A DNA stretch of 64,000 bases from Achromobacter seleniivolatilans (GTDB lineage: Bacteria > Pseudomonadota > Gammaproteobacteria > Burkholderiales > Burkholderiaceae_B): contig NZ_CP132976.1 in assembly GCF_030864005.1 (NCBI RefSeq), forward strand, positions 2,232,001 through 2,296,000. The letters run 5' to 3'. Position numbers and translations under genes: made by a program. Positions 47,772 to 57,667 of the stretch are shown in pieces (the stretch's first letter is position 1; each line of letters opens with the position of its first letter). Under the pieces are notes generated by a model, which made no database searches, was not told the origin of the DNA, and saw only the letters and a program-made list of their open reading frames with translations.

Positions 47772-49318
47772 CGGATCTCACCTTTTTGCATGGATGCAGC
47801 GGTGGCCGGACGGCCGGAATCGGACAGCAGGTCGCCCCAATCGGTGCGCTGCTGCATCTGCTGACGAGTCGCCGGGTCGAGCACCGGCTGGCCGCTATGC
47901 CAACCGCCACCCACCGCCTTATACAAGGCGATCAGATCGCTCACGGCATTGCCGCGATTCACCAGATAGGCATCTTGCTGGGCGGCCAACGCGCGCTGGG
48001 CGTCCAGCACGCGCTGAAAGTCGGAATACCCCTCGCGGTAAAGGGCATTGGCCAAAGTGAGGGAACGCTTGGCGGCCAACGCCGCATCCCGCAGAATCCC
48101 ATCGCGTTCCAGCGCTTTGATCAGCCCGCTGGCGGCATCGTCGGCCTCGCGAGCCGCCTGGCGCACATCGTCCTGATACGCCACGATCAACTGTTGAAGC
48201 CGCGCATCTTGCACGCGCACATTGTTCTTCAAGCGCCCATGATCGAAAATGTTCCAGCTCAGGCTCGGCCCCCCGATCAACGCCGCCGCGCCGGACGTTC
48301 CGGCCAGCGACGTCGCAGTCCAGACTATGCTGCCCAGCAATCTCAAAGAAGGGTAAAGATCCGCTTCGGCCACGCCGATCTGGGCCGACTGCGCGGCAAT
48401 CCGATACTCCGCGGCTCGGATATCCGGGCGGCGCAGCAGCAGATTGGCGGGCACGTCTTGCAGCACTGCACGATCGATCAGCGGAATGACTGCTTCTTTG
48501 GCCGACAGGTCCGGCAATTCCGGCATCGGATTGGGGGGACGGCCGATCAGAACGGCCAAGGCATTGCGGGTCCGCAATATCTGGCTTTCGAATTCTGGAA
48601 TGGTGGCCAGGGTGCCCAGATACTGGGTTTTTGCCTGCTGCAAATCAAGCTCATCGGTTTCGCCGCTTTTGAACAGGCGTTCCGTGATCTCGAAACTGCG
48701 TTTCTGTATGCCCGCGTTGTCGCGCGCGATACGCAGGCGCGCTTCGGCAGTGCGCAACGCGTAATAGCTATCGGCCAGTTGGGCGTGCAGCAGCACCAAT
48801 ACATCTTCACGATTGGCCTGGGCAGCAAAGTAAGCCGCGTCTGCAGACTCAATGGCGCGGCTGAAACGTCCCCAAAAATCCAGCTCCCAGCCTATGTCGA
48901 AACCCGCGCTGTATTGCCAGAAACTGCTGGGCCGTTGATTACCTTCAGCCGAACGCGACGAACGCCGCTGATACAGCGCGTCGGCGCCTGCAACCTGGCT
49001 TTGGGGGTATCGGCCGCTGCGGGCAATGCCCAGTTGGGCGCGAGCCTCCATGATCTGCAAACCGGCAATCTGCACGCCCGCGTTATGCGCGTCTGCCTGG
49101 GTAATCAGATCATCAAGCACTGGGTCATTGAAAACCTGCCACCACTGCCGCGCATCCGGCTCCGGGCGGGTTTCACTGGCCAGGGCAAGCGCCGGCGTGT
49201 TCCATTGCGCGGTCCACGCTTCCCGCTGCGGCTCGAAGTCCGGCCCCAGACGCGTGCAACCGCCGAGGCAGAGGGCGCCGAACAGCAACAGCCATTTCGA
49301 ACACGTCAACGTCGGCAT
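47768..49318 (-). CDS. Outer-membrane efflux lipoprotein (NodT/OprM family)
   Basis: A 516-residue TolC-type channel with a lipoprotein signal (LLLFGALCLGGC). Two outer-membrane-factor repeats are visible (SDPVLDDLITQADAHNAGVQIAGLQIMEARAQLGIARS-like and LLRRPDIRAAEYRIAAQSAQIGVAEADLYPSLRL). It is the first gene of the minus-strand exporter operon and overlaps the HlyD gene by four bases (ATGA). It forms the exit duct. Confidence 0.92.
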   Translation of the reverse strand: MPTLTCSKWLLLFGALCLGGCTRLGPDFEPQREAWTAQWNTPALALASETRPEPDARQWWQVFNDPVLDDLITQADAHNAGVQIAGLQIMEARAQLGIARSGRYPQSQVAGADALYQRRSSRSAEGNQRPSSFWQYSAGFDIGWELDFWGRFSRAIESADAAYFAAQANREDVLVLLHAQLADSYYALRTAEARLRIARDNAGIQKRSFEITERLFKSGETDELDLQQAKTQYLGTLATIPEFESQILRTRNALAVLIGRPPNPMPELPDLSAKEAVIPLIDRAVLQDVPANLLLRRPDIRAAEYRIAAQSAQIGVAEADLYPSLRLLGSIVWTATSLAGTSGAAALIGGPSLSWNIFDHGRLKNNVRVQDARLQQLIVAYQDDVRQAAREADDAASGLIKALERDGILRDAALAAKRSLTLANALYREGYSDFQRVLDAQRALAAQQDAYLVNRGNAVSDLIALYKAVGGGWHSGQPVLDPATRQQMQQRTDWGDLLSDSGRPATAASMQKGEIR

Positions 49319-49620
49319 TGGGTATCAGGTCGGCAAGGGCCTAACCACTACGATCCACGCAGCCGCTCTGCAATACAGAGCGTGCTGCATGAACGCCCGT
49401 CATGCAGGCGATGTCAGCATCGCTGCTTGATTCTATTAAGGTTCGTTCATTACCGCCATCAGCACAGATGCGTAGATGGCAGACGCCGCTCTCGTGCGCC
49501 GCTAGGGCTTAAGGATGGCTTGAGAAAGACAAGCTGCATGAAAACAACATGCCACCGCACCACAAATAAGAATGATTTACACTACCGCCTTTCGCCACCA
49601 CCCAGTTCCCCGACCCGTCC
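49319..49620. promoter_or_regulatory. Divergent non-coding region with Fur-like sequence before the sigma factor gene
   Basis: This 302-base gap lies between the exporter operon and the ECF sigma gene. It contains AATAAGAATGATTTAC (49565-49580), similar to half of a Fur box, about 40 bases before the sigma ATG. Iron repression of the sigma gene is expected for this class; the site is weak and needs testing. Nothing else recognisable is present. Confidence 0.4.
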
Positions 49621-50127
49621 ATGCCTCGCAGCGACCCTCAAGACAAAGGCTGGCTTGGCTGCTATGCAGACATGATCCGCGGATGGGTGCGCAAAGTGGG
49701 CAACACGCACGAGGCCGAAGATGCCCTGCAAGATGCCGCGGTCGGGCTGTTGAAGGCGGACAGCAACCATATCCTGGAACCGCAGGCCTACCTGTATCGC
49801 GCAAGCGTGAACAGTCTGGCCACCAATGCGCGCAGACAGGCGCGGTTACCCACCCTGCCCTTGCACGAAATCCACGAAGAAGATCATCCGCAAGACACCG
49901 ACAGCAGCGCAGGCGTTCGCAGCGCGCAGTTGGCCGACGCAGTGGAAGCCGCGCTTTTGCAATTGCCGGTCAAATGCCGCCAGGCCTATATCTGGCACCG
50001 CCTGGAAGGTTATTCTCAGCAGGAAGTTGCCACGCGTCTCGGCGTGTCTCTGAATTCTGTCGAACGCTATATCATGCGCGCCATGCGCCACTTGCGTGAA
50101 GTCCTGCACCGCTATGCGCCCGACTGA
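49621..50127 (+). CDS. ECF sigma factor, FecI type
   Basis: A 168-residue sigma factor. Region 2 is at about 10-75 (YADMIRGWVRKVGNTHEAEDALQDAAVGLL, YLYRASVNSLATNARR) and region 4 at about 105-165 (LPVKCRQAYIWHRLEGYSQQEVATRLGVSLNSVERYIMRAMRHL). The FecR-type gene overlaps its end and a TonB receptor with a signalling domain follows, the standard cell-surface signalling order. It should transcribe the receptor gene when its siderophore is bound. Confidence 0.92.
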   Translation: MPRSDPQDKGWLGCYADMIRGWVRKVGNTHEAEDALQDAAVGLLKADSNHILEPQAYLYRASVNSLATNARRQARLPTLPLHEIHEEDHPQDTDSSAGVRSAQLADAVEAALLQLPVKCRQAYIWHRLEGYSQQEVATRLGVSLNSVERYIMRAMRHLREVLHRYAPD

Positions 50128-51127
50128 GCCCGCTGCCCCCATGACCGATACCGGCCCTGTTCCGGCCTTTGACGACCCGCGTGATGCGGCCGCGTTCTGG
50201 TATGCGCGTGAACGCTCGGGCAGGATGAGCGATGCAGACCGCGAGGCGTTTGCCGTCTGGTTGCAACAGGCCCCGCTGCATGCCCGCGAATATGCGCTGC
50301 TGGATGACGTGTGGCGCGACACGTTGGCAGTGCCAGCGGAGCGGCTGCGCGCCCTGGCGCGTGAACCGGCCGCCGCGCCGGCGAGACGCCGTCTTGCAAA
50401 CTGGCCGGCCATTGCGATGGCCGGAGGCGCTGCTCTGGTGATCGGTCTGGCTGCCATTCCGCTGCTGCACAGCGCCGACCCTTCCTACAACGCGGAACTA
50501 TCCAGCGGCCATGGCGAACGCCGGCAAGTCGCCCTGTCCGATGATTCCGTGCTTGAACTGAACACGGATACCAAGGCCAGCGTGCGTTTTTACCCGGATC
50601 GACGCGAGGTAGATCTGGCGTCCGGCGAGATCACCTTTTCTGTCAAACCTGATGCAGACCGCCCGTTCATCGTGAGGACGGGCGACGCTCAGGTCCGGGT
50701 AACCGGCACGCGCTTCAATGTGCGCAGCAATAGCGGCGCAACCGAAGTCGCCGTGCTGTCCGGCTCGGTAGAGGTCAAGCCATCTGGCTGGAGGTTCTGG
50801 CAACGCGAGCAATTGGTACCCGGCCAGGGCCTGAGCGCCTCCGCTTCGGGGTTGAGCGCCGCGCAGGCCGTCGATACCGCAACGCTTACCGCATGGCACC
50901 AAGGGCGCATCGTCTTCAACAACACGCCGTTATCAGCCGCGATCGCCGAAATGAACCGATATGCGCCCTATTCGATCCGGCTGTCCGGCGCGGGATTGGA
51001 AAAGGTGCGAGTCGCCGGCGCACTCAGTATTGATCAGCCAGCCAGTTTCCTTGAACTGCTACCCCGTATCGCCCCCGTGCGCATCGAATCAGAAGGCGAT
51101 CACCGCTACGTAGTCAGGCCGCGCTAA
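50114..51127 (+). CDS. FecR-type anti-sigma factor / sigma regulator
   Basis: A 337-residue protein with the FecR N-terminal domain (DDPRDAAAFWYARERSGRMSDADREAFAVWLQQAPLHAREYALLDDVW), one span (about 99-117, AIAMAGGAALVIGLAAIPLL) and the periplasmic FecR domain (GERRQVALSDDSVLELNTDTKASVRFYPDRREVDLASGEITF), then a STN-like C-terminal part (IVFNNTPLSAAIAEMNRYAPYSIRLSG). It starts inside the end of the sigma gene (14-base overlap); ATG at 50141 is an alternative start. It relays the receptor signal to the sigma factor. Confidence 0.9.
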   Translation: MRPTEPAAPMTDTGPVPAFDDPRDAAAFWYARERSGRMSDADREAFAVWLQQAPLHAREYALLDDVWRDTLAVPAERLRALAREPAAAPARRRLANWPAIAMAGGAALVIGLAAIPLLHSADPSYNAELSSGHGERRQVALSDDSVLELNTDTKASVRFYPDRREVDLASGEITFSVKPDADRPFIVRTGDAQVRVTGTRFNVRSNSGATEVAVLSGSVEVKPSGWRFWQREQLVPGQGLSASASGLSAAQAVDTATLTAWHQGRIVFNNTPLSAAIAEMNRYAPYSIRLSGAGLEKVRVAGALSIDQPASFLELLPRIAPVRIESEGDHRYVVRPR

Positions 51128-51308
51128 CGCCGCCGCGATGCCCCCGGGCAACCAGCAACCACGGCCATTGGTTGCATTTGGTTTCATATCCGGCTCCGAA
51201 TTTCTTCAGGGTTTCCGCCCCATCCGCACTCTTTAGCTATGAGGGGCGGCCGCGCAGCGCGCCGGCCCGAGGAGACCTTTGGCCAAAGGGTAGCGCGGTA
51301 TTTGCCGC

Positions 51309-51333
51309 TGAGAATCATTATTGGAACTATTCT
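51309..51333 (+). promoter_or_regulatory. Fur-box-like site before the receptor start
   Basis: TGAGAATCATTATTGG (51309-51324) resembles the Fur consensus and forms AGAAT-N13-ATTCT with 51329-51333. It ends one base before the proposed GTG start at 51335, so bound Fur would block transcription or translation initiation. The placement also argues that the receptor frame does not start upstream. Confidence 0.5.
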
Positions 51334-51334
51334 T

Positions 51335-53848
51335 GTGAACCGTAGACTTTCCCGCGACGGCGCCGCCCTGCCGTTGCGACTGCGCGCACCACGCACAGCG
51401 ATTCGCACGCTGCCGCTGACGCTATCGCTGATGCTGGCGCTATGCCTGACCCAAGCCCCCCCTGCCCAGGCTCAAGACGCAGCCGTTCTCGTCAATACCG
51501 CACGGCAGCCCTTGCATGACGCGCTGGTGGAAATCAGCCGCCAAGCCGCTCTGGAAGTGCTTTACGCACCGGAACTCGTTGCAGGAAAAACGGCGCCGCC
51601 CGTATCGGGCCGCCTCACGCCGCAGCAAGCTCTGGATCGCATTCTGGCCGGCAGCGGCCTGATCGCCGTCATCCGCGGCAATACCGTCGTTATCGAACCG
51701 GAACCCTCCAACCTGGATGCCACGACCATGGCGGCAGTGACCGTCATCGCGCGCCGCGCGGCCGACGGCACGACCGAAGGCACGGGTTCCTACACCAGCC
51801 AGGTCACCAGCACGGCGTCCAAAACGGATCTGACCTTTCGTGAGGTGCCGCAATCGGTCTCGGTCGTGACCCGCCAACTGATCGACGATCAGCATCTGGT
51901 GAACGTGACCGACGCGATGAGCCGCGCGCCCGGTATCACGGTACGCCGCGTGAACTCCAATTCGTCGGATTTCTACTCGCGCGGGTTCCAGATCACGAGC
52001 ATGCAGGTGGATGGCGGCGCGCCGATGACGCTGGGGTCTTACACCTACAGCACAACGCAAGACATGGCGTTTTACGATCGCGTCGAAATCATGCGCGGGG
52101 CTTCTGGCCTGCTGGGCGGGATGGGCGACCCCGGTGGCATTATCAACCTGGTGCGCAAAAAGCCGCTGGCGGAAAACCAGCTGACGGTGGAAGCCTCTGC
52201 CGGCAGTTGGGACAACTACCGCAGCATGATCGACGCGACCGGTCCACTGGGATTCGATGGCAGGCTGCGCGGACGCGCGGTGGCCGTATATGGCGACGCG
52301 GGCTCGTACATGTCGCACAGCAGCACCGAGACCCCGCAGATCTATGGCGTACTTGAGGCAGACCTTACGCGCAGCACATTGCTGACCGTGGGCGGCAGCT
52401 TCAGCCGGCTGCGCGAACAAGGCAGCCGCAGCGGCCTGCCCCGCTACACCGACGGCGGCGACATCGGCCTGTCGCGCTCGACCAACCTGAGCCAGCCCTG
52501 GGCCTACGTCCATTCCGACACCAAGCAGATCTTTGCCCAGCTGGAACAACGCCTGGGCGACACCTGGCGCTTCAAAGCCAACTACACGCGCGAAGAAACC
52601 GATAGCAAATCGCTCACCGCGTTTGCCAACGGCGGCGTAGATCGCGCCACGGGTCTGGGCGCGACCTGGGGCGGCGGCCGCTATGCGATGAGCAACACCC
52701 AGAACCTGCTGGACGTAAACCTGTCCGGCAGCTTCGATTTGTTCGGCGGCACGCATGAAGCGCTGCTGGGCGCCGACTGGCAGCGCAGCGAAGGCACGTG
52801 GTCCGTCGCCAAGCCTTTGAATGAATGGACAGTGCCGGTCAATGTCTTTGACCGCAACGCCTGGAATCCCGATCTGAGCCTGCCCGAGAACGAACGCTAC
52901 GACCCGTGGGGACAAGAGCAGAAAGGCGTTTACGGCCTATTGCGGATCAACCCGACCGAGCGCCTGCATTTGATCGCCGGCGCGCGCTTGAGCTCCTATA
53001 AGTTCTTCCAGACCGTGTCGGAACCCAGCAATGGCGGCTGGGTTCCCTATTCAAAAACCGCCTACCGCGAACCCACTGCCACCACGCCCTACGGCGGCGT
53101 CATTTATGACCTGAGCGACGCGTGGTCGGCCTATGTCAGCTATGCCACCATCCATAAACCTCAAGGCCTGCTGAAGTCCGGCCCCCTGCCCGGCTCGTCG
53201 CTGCCCGCCATCAAAGGCAAGAGTTATGAAATGGGCTTCAAGGGTGAATTATTGGATGGGCGCCTGAACGCTACCTTCAGCCTGTTCAACGTCGAGCGCA
53301 CCGGCACCGGCGTGCTGGACCCCCGCTACCCGGAAGACTACGACGCCTGGGCCGGCAACTGCTGCTATCTGGCGCAAGGCAAAGTGGTCAGCCGCGGAGT
53401 GGACATGGAGATCGGCGGCGAAGTATCGCCGGGCTGGGAAGTCGCACTGGGCTACACCTTCAACAACACTCGCGACAAAACGGACGACTCGGTCTACAGC
53501 AGCATCACGCCGCGGCATCTGCTGAAGCTGTCTACCGTCTACACCTTGCCGGGCGATCTGTCGCGCTGGCGAATTGGCGGCAGCGCACAGGTGCAAAGCG
53601 CCAACTACGTCACCGGCACGGCGTATTCGCGGGACTCGGGAACATCCACGCCATACAAGTTCCAGCAGGCGGGCTACGCCACGGTCAACTTGATGGCGCA
53701 ATACCGTTTTGCGCCGCAATGGACCGCGACGGTGAACGTGAACAACCTGTTCGACAAGGTGTACTACGAGCGCGTCGGCGCCTCGAACGGCGGCAACTGG
53801 TACGGCGCGCCACGCAATGTCATGCTGACTTTACGCGGGACGTACTGA
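51335..53848 (+). CDS. TonB-dependent siderophore receptor with N-terminal signalling domain
   Basis: An 837-residue receptor. Signal peptide with hydrophobic core LPLTLSLMLALCLTQAPPAQAQ, then STN signalling domain (about 55-125; RQPLHDALVEISRQAALEVLYAPELV), plug (FREVPQSVSVVTRQLIDDQHLVNVTDAMSRAPGITV) and a 22-strand barrel ending in the aromatic terminal strand NVMLTLRGTY. I chose GTG at 51335 because it places the signal peptide correctly and follows the Fur-like site; an ATG at 51239 would add 32 unrelated residues. It is likely for a hydroxamate- or catechol-type ferric siderophore; the ligand is not readable. Confidence 0.92.
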   Translation: MNRRLSRDGAALPLRLRAPRTAIRTLPLTLSLMLALCLTQAPPAQAQDAAVLVNTARQPLHDALVEISRQAALEVLYAPELVAGKTAPPVSGRLTPQQALDRILAGSGLIAVIRGNTVVIEPEPSNLDATTMAAVTVIARRAADGTTEGTGSYTSQVTSTASKTDLTFREVPQSVSVVTRQLIDDQHLVNVTDAMSRAPGITVRRVNSNSSDFYSRGFQITSMQVDGGAPMTLGSYTYSTTQDMAFYDRVEIMRGASGLLGGMGDPGGIINLVRKKPLAENQLTVEASAGSWDNYRSMIDATGPLGFDGRLRGRAVAVYGDAGSYMSHSSTETPQIYGVLEADLTRSTLLTVGGSFSRLREQGSRSGLPRYTDGGDIGLSRSTNLSQPWAYVHSDTKQIFAQLEQRLGDTWRFKANYTREETDSKSLTAFANGGVDRATGLGATWGGGRYAMSNTQNLLDVNLSGSFDLFGGTHEALLGADWQRSEGTWSVAKPLNEWTVPVNVFDRNAWNPDLSLPENERYDPWGQEQKGVYGLLRINPTERLHLIAGARLSSYKFFQTVSEPSNGGWVPYSKTAYREPTATTPYGGVIYDLSDAWSAYVSYATIHKPQGLLKSGPLPGSSLPAIKGKSYEMGFKGELLDGRLNATFSLFNVERTGTGVLDPRYPEDYDAWAGNCCYLAQGKVVSRGVDMEIGGEVSPGWEVALGYTFNNTRDKTDDSVYSSITPRHLLKLSTVYTLPGDLSRWRIGGSAQVQSANYVTGTAYSRDSGTSTPYKFQQAGYATVNLMAQYRFAPQWTATVNVNNLFDKVYYERVGASNGGNWYGAPRNVMLTLRGTY

Positions 53849-54216
53849 CAAGAGCTGCGGCTAGGGGCGTTTGCGCGCTCCTGCCCTAGCTTGGGCCGCA
53901 TGCGCTGCCGCATATCGGCCCATCATTCGTAGGCAGAAATAAAAAATGCAGAGGCAGCAGATGCTCCCCCTGCACAAAGGCCCTACGAAATATCGTTGCC
54001 GTCCATGCGCACATGAAGGCCGCGCTATCGCATCGCCGGCGCGGCATATAGCCGAGCGCAAATTACACGGGATTTGCGGGCTTTTGTGTATCCCTGAAAT
54101 TGGGTATTTTTTTGAGCGATTTGGATATATAGCTTGCTACATCCAGACACACACATCCACGGCAACGCCCGAGCGCTCCGATATCATCGCAACTCTCTGC
54201 ATCCGGCCAGCCTTTC
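53849..54216. other. Non-coding interval after the siderophore receptor
   Basis: These 368 bases hold no convincing gene. GCTAGGG at 53860-53866 pairs with CCCTAGC at 53884-53890 with an inner GCG/CGC pairing, a possible terminator for the receptor gene. The part from about 54090 to 54150 is AT-rich (GGGTATTTTTTTGAGCG, GGATATATAGC) and may carry the promoter of the dikinase-like gene. Confidence 0.5.
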
Positions 54217-56223
54217 ATGCGTCCTTTGCCTGCATCACGCGGTCTTACCCGCCCTAGCCTGATCGTCCTAACCGCGCTCGGCCTATTGACCGCCAGCATC
54301 GCCCCCGCGGCACAGGCGCAAACCGCCCGCAAACCTTCGCCCTATGAAAATCAGCGGCCGCTGCGCCCTGACGAGCGCGAAGCGCGGCAGGCAGAAAATG
54401 CCAAGCATGCCGGTCCGGCCTTTCTTGGCCAGATCACAAGCCAAGCCGAATTCCAGCAATTGGCCCGCGTGTATAACGCCGGCACGCCGCTGGAAATTCC
54501 TCATGTGCTGTTTGTGATCGACCGGCAACGCGGCGACCGCATTTACTACATCGATACGCCGCGCTACACGCTGCACGAGAACTTTGCCCGTGAACGCCGT
54601 CTATTGCCCGGCCAGGACAAGGACACGCTGATTGCGCAATACAAGGACCCGAACCGCCGCCTGCTCTTCGGCACCCTGAGTTGGCAGCGCGACCTGCCCG
54701 GCTACACGTATGAATTCTGGGAAGGCGACCGCTTGACCCCCGAATTGCTGGCCCTGACGGGTGAACGGCTGCGCGCCACGTTCTATGAGCCCTTGCGCTT
54801 CAAGGCCAACTCCACGATGCACGAGCAGACAGCGCAAGGGGCGGGTGTGGAGTACGTAACGCAGGAAGCCTTGTTGCGCGAGCAGACCTTTTTGCCGCTG
54901 AACACAGGCCGCGCGCAAGGGCGGATGCGCATCGTCGCGTCCGTGGAAGACACGCCCGATCTGGCGCCGACCGACATCGTGGTCCTGGACGAAGTGCCGG
55001 TCGCCCTGCCGCCGGTTGCGGGGCTGGTCACGCAACGGCCGTCCACGCTGCTATCGCACGTAAACTTGCTGGCCAAGGGCTGGCGCATCCCCAATGCTTA
55101 TGTGCGCGACGCCGTGGCAGCGCTGCGCGAGCATGACGGCCAGTGGGTGGAATTGACCGTGACCAGCAACGGCTACCAGGTGCAGCGCATCGCCAAACCC
55201 GACGTGTCCGCGACACCCGTGAAGACAGCCGCCCTGCCGCTGCCCAAGCCCGACCTGAGCGTCAAGGCAATCAAGCCGTTGACCGGCATGTCCACGCGCG
55301 ACAGCCGCCATTGCGGCGTCAAGGCGGCAAACCTGGGTGCGCTGAAGTCCGCGCTGCCGCCGTTGGCCAGCGTGCCTGATGGCTTCTGCATCCCATTCGC
55401 GCAGTACGCGGCGTTCATGGCGCAGTTGCACGTGCCCGAACGCATCGCCGCGCTGGAACAGCGGCCGGACTTCGCCAGCGACGCCACCGTCCGCCGCGCC
55501 GAACTTGCCGCGCTGCGCCAGGACATCGTTCAAGCCAAACCCGACCCGGCGCTTGCTGCCGCGTGGCACGACAGCTGGCAGAAGCAATTGCAGGGCCGTG
55601 GCGTCTTCGTACGCAGCTCGTCCAATTCCGAGGATCTGCCCGGTTTCAGCGGCGCGGGCCTCTACACCACGGTGCCCAACGTGACGCAGGCCGACGCGCT
55701 TACGCAAGCGGTGAAAACAGTATGGGCGTCGGTCTACAACTTTGAAGCCTACGAGGCGCGGCGCGCAGCGGGCATCGGCCAGGATGGCGTGGTGATGGCC
55801 GTGCTGGTGCAGCAAGCCGCCGCGTCGGACAGCTCGGGCGTGATGATCACGCGCGATCCTTTCGATGCCTCGCGCCGGTATGTCACCTACATTTCCGCCA
55901 AACGCGGTTTGGGCATCAAAGTGGTGGAAGGCAAGCGCCAGGCTGAACAGATCATGTATTCCAGCTGGTCCAAAGCCGTGCAGGTGCTGAGCCGGTCGGC
56001 CGAAGATACCCAGCTTGTGGCAGATGCCGCAGGCGGCGTGCGCGAAGTGCCCATTGAAGGTTCGCGCCAGGTATTGAATGATGCGCTGGTTGCCCGGCTG
56101 GCAACGGTAGGCAGCCAGATCAAACTGCGCCTGGGCAATGCCGATCAAGATATCGAATGGGCCGTGCAGGGGGACAAGATCCTGATCCTGCAGGCCCGGC
56201 CGTACGTCGACGGAAGCCGGTAG
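54217..56223 (+). CDS. Exported PEP synthase/dikinase-like protein (swivel His domain plus ATP-grasp)
   Basis: A 668-residue protein with a signal peptide (SLIVLTALGLLTASIAPAAQAQ, cleavage near residue 35). Residues about 65-240 form a region I do not recognise. About 250-300 resembles the phosphohistidine swivel domain of dikinases (VTQRPSTLLSHVNLLAKGWRIPN), with His281 as candidate phosphoacceptor. Residues about 355-668 match the PEP synthase/PPDK ATP-grasp domain (CGVKAANLGALK, VFVRSSSNSEDLPGFSGAGLY, SSGVMITRDPF, IEWAVQGDKILILQARPY). This order (swivel then nucleotide-binding) is that of glucan water dikinase rather than PPDK. A leader on an ATP-dependent enzyme is odd, since the periplasm lacks ATP. 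The biochemical role is unknown. Confidence 0.82.
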   Translation: MRPLPASRGLTRPSLIVLTALGLLTASIAPAAQAQTARKPSPYENQRPLRPDEREARQAENAKHAGPAFLGQITSQAEFQQLARVYNAGTPLEIPHVLFVIDRQRGDRIYYIDTPRYTLHENFARERRLLPGQDKDTLIAQYKDPNRRLLFGTLSWQRDLPGYTYEFWEGDRLTPELLALTGERLRATFYEPLRFKANSTMHEQTAQGAGVEYVTQEALLREQTFLPLNTGRAQGRMRIVASVEDTPDLAPTDIVVLDEVPVALPPVAGLVTQRPSTLLSHVNLLAKGWRIPNAYVRDAVAALREHDGQWVELTVTSNGYQVQRIAKPDVSATPVKTAALPLPKPDLSVKAIKPLTGMSTRDSRHCGVKAANLGALKSALPPLASVPDGFCIPFAQYAAFMAQLHVPERIAALEQRPDFASDATVRRAELAALRQDIVQAKPDPALAAAWHDSWQKQLQGRGVFVRSSSNSEDLPGFSGAGLYTTVPNVTQADALTQAVKTVWASVYNFEAYEARRAAGIGQDGVVMAVLVQQAAASDSSGVMITRDPFDASRRYVTYISAKRGLGIKVVEGKRQAEQIMYSSWSKAVQVLSRSAEDTQLVADAAGGVREVPIEGSRQVLNDALVARLATVGSQIKLRLGNADQDIEWAVQGDKILILQARPYVDGSR

Positions 56224-56261
56224 CGGCAGACGCCGCCCCGGACTTACCCGCACGCGCTTTA

Positions 56262-57665
56262 CTAGATGTGCAGCGCGTGCCCCAACGCCTTGAGCGCCGC
56301 TTCCTGCACGGCTTCGCCCAATGTCGGGTGCGCATGAATGGTGCCCGCTACATCTTCCAGCGTAGCGCCCATTTCCAGCGACTGGCCAAACGCTGTCGAC
56401 AGTTCCGACACGCCGCGCCCCACCGCCTGCCATCCCACGATCAAATGGTTGTCGCGCCGGGCCACCACGCGCACAAAGCCGTCAGTGGACTCCAGCGTCA
56501 TGGCGCGGCCATTCGCGGCAAACGGGAAAGACGCCGCCAGGCAATCCAGCCCCGCGCTTTCCGCCTCGGAAGGCGAAAGGCCCGCCACCACGACTTCCGG
56601 GTCGGTAAAGCACACGGCAGGAATCGAAGCTGGCTGGAAATGGCGGCGCTTGCCGGCCACCAGTTCAGCCACCATCTCGCCTTGCGCCATGGCCCGATGC
56701 GCCAGCATGGGTTCACCGGCAATATCACCAATGGCCCACACGTCGCGCATGGAAGTGCGGCATTGATCGTCAATGCGCAGCGCATTGCCCTTGCGATCCA
56801 GTTGCAGGGTTTCCAGCCCCCAGCCTTGCGTGCGCGGACGGCGTCCCACGGCGATCAGCACGCGGTCGGCTGGCAACAGCGTTTCGGCGCCCGACGCATC
56901 CTGCACGCGCACCGCGTTGCCCGCGCCATTCAAGCCCAACACTTTGCGGCCCAGATGCAGCTCCACGCCCAGCTTGGCCAGTGACGCTGCAACGGGTTTG
57001 GTGAGCTCGGCGTCATAGGTCGGCAGGATGCGGTCTTGAGCTTCCACAACGGCCACGTCAGAACCCAGCTTGCGATACACCGTGCCCAATTCCAGGCCGA
57101 TATATCCGCCGCCGACCACCACAAGCTGCTTGGGGATGGACGTAGGCGACAACGCTTCGGTGGACGACACCACCATGCCGCCAAACGGCATCGACACCAG
57201 CGGCGTGGGCTCGGACCCGGCCGCCAGCAACAGGTGATCGCACTGGATGCGAAGGCTGCCGCCTTCGGCCGTAGCCACTTCAACCGTCTTGCCGTCCAGC
57301 AGGCTGGCCCAGCCCTGCACCACTTCTACGCCATTCTTCTTCAACAAAGCGCCCACGCCACCGGTCAGCTTGCCGACGATGCCGTCCTTCCAGGCCACCG
57401 TCTGCGCAATGTCGATGGCGGGCGTGGACACCGAAATGCCCAGGGCTGATTTGCCTGCATAGTGGCGCGTCTTGTCGAATTCTTCGGCTGCGTGGATCAG
57501 TGCCTTTGACGGGATGCAGCCGACGTTCAAGCAGGTGCCGCCCAATTGGGCGCCTTCAACCAATATGGTCGGCACACCCAGTTGACCAGCGCGGATGGCG
57601 GCCACATACCCGCCGGGGCCGCCGCCGATCACCAGCAAAGTCGTCGTTTTTGTGATCTGGCTCAT
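56262..57665 (-). CDS. lpdV: Dihydrolipoyl dehydrogenase (E3) of the branched-chain keto acid complex
   Basis: A 467-residue flavoprotein. FAD motif [19 protein letters not shown], redox pair [15 protein letters not shown] (Cys45/Cys50), NAD-binding [13 protein letters not shown], second FAD motif [17 protein letters not shown], and the catalytic [10 protein letters not shown] near the C-terminus. It reoxidises the lipoyl group of E2 with NAD+. It is last in the operon, three bases after E2, so it is the complex-specific E3. Confidence 0.95.
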   Translation of the reverse strand: MSQITKTTTLLVIGGGPGGYVAAIRAGQLGVPTILVEGAQLGGTCLNVGCIPSKALIHAAEEFDKTRHYAGKSALGISVSTPAIDIAQTVAWKDGIVGKLTGGVGALLKKNGVEVVQGWASLLDGKTVEVATAEGGSLRIQCDHLLLAAGSEPTPLVSMPFGGMVVSSTEALSPTSIPKQLVVVGGGYIGLELGTVYRKLGSDVAVVEAQDRILPTYDAELTKPVAASLAKLGVELHLGRKVLGLNGAGNAVRVQDASGAETLLPADRVLIAVGRRPRTQGWGLETLQLDRKGNALRIDDQCRTSMRDVWAIGDIAGEPMLAHRAMAQGEMVAELVAGKRRHFQPASIPAVCFTDPEVVVAGLSPSEAESAGLDCLAASFPFAANGRAMTLESTDGFVRVVARRDNHLIVGWQAVGRGVSELSTAFGQSLEMGATLEDVAGTIHAHPTLGEAVQEAALKALGHALHI

Positions 57666-57667
57666 GC

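Noticed and set aside
51440..52915. A 491-codon open frame on the minus strand
   Set aside because: It is antisense to the TonB-dependent receptor; no recognisable domain.
55051..56433. A 460-codon open frame on the minus strand
   Set aside because: It is antisense to the dikinase-like gene, where the ATP-grasp motifs are unmistakable.
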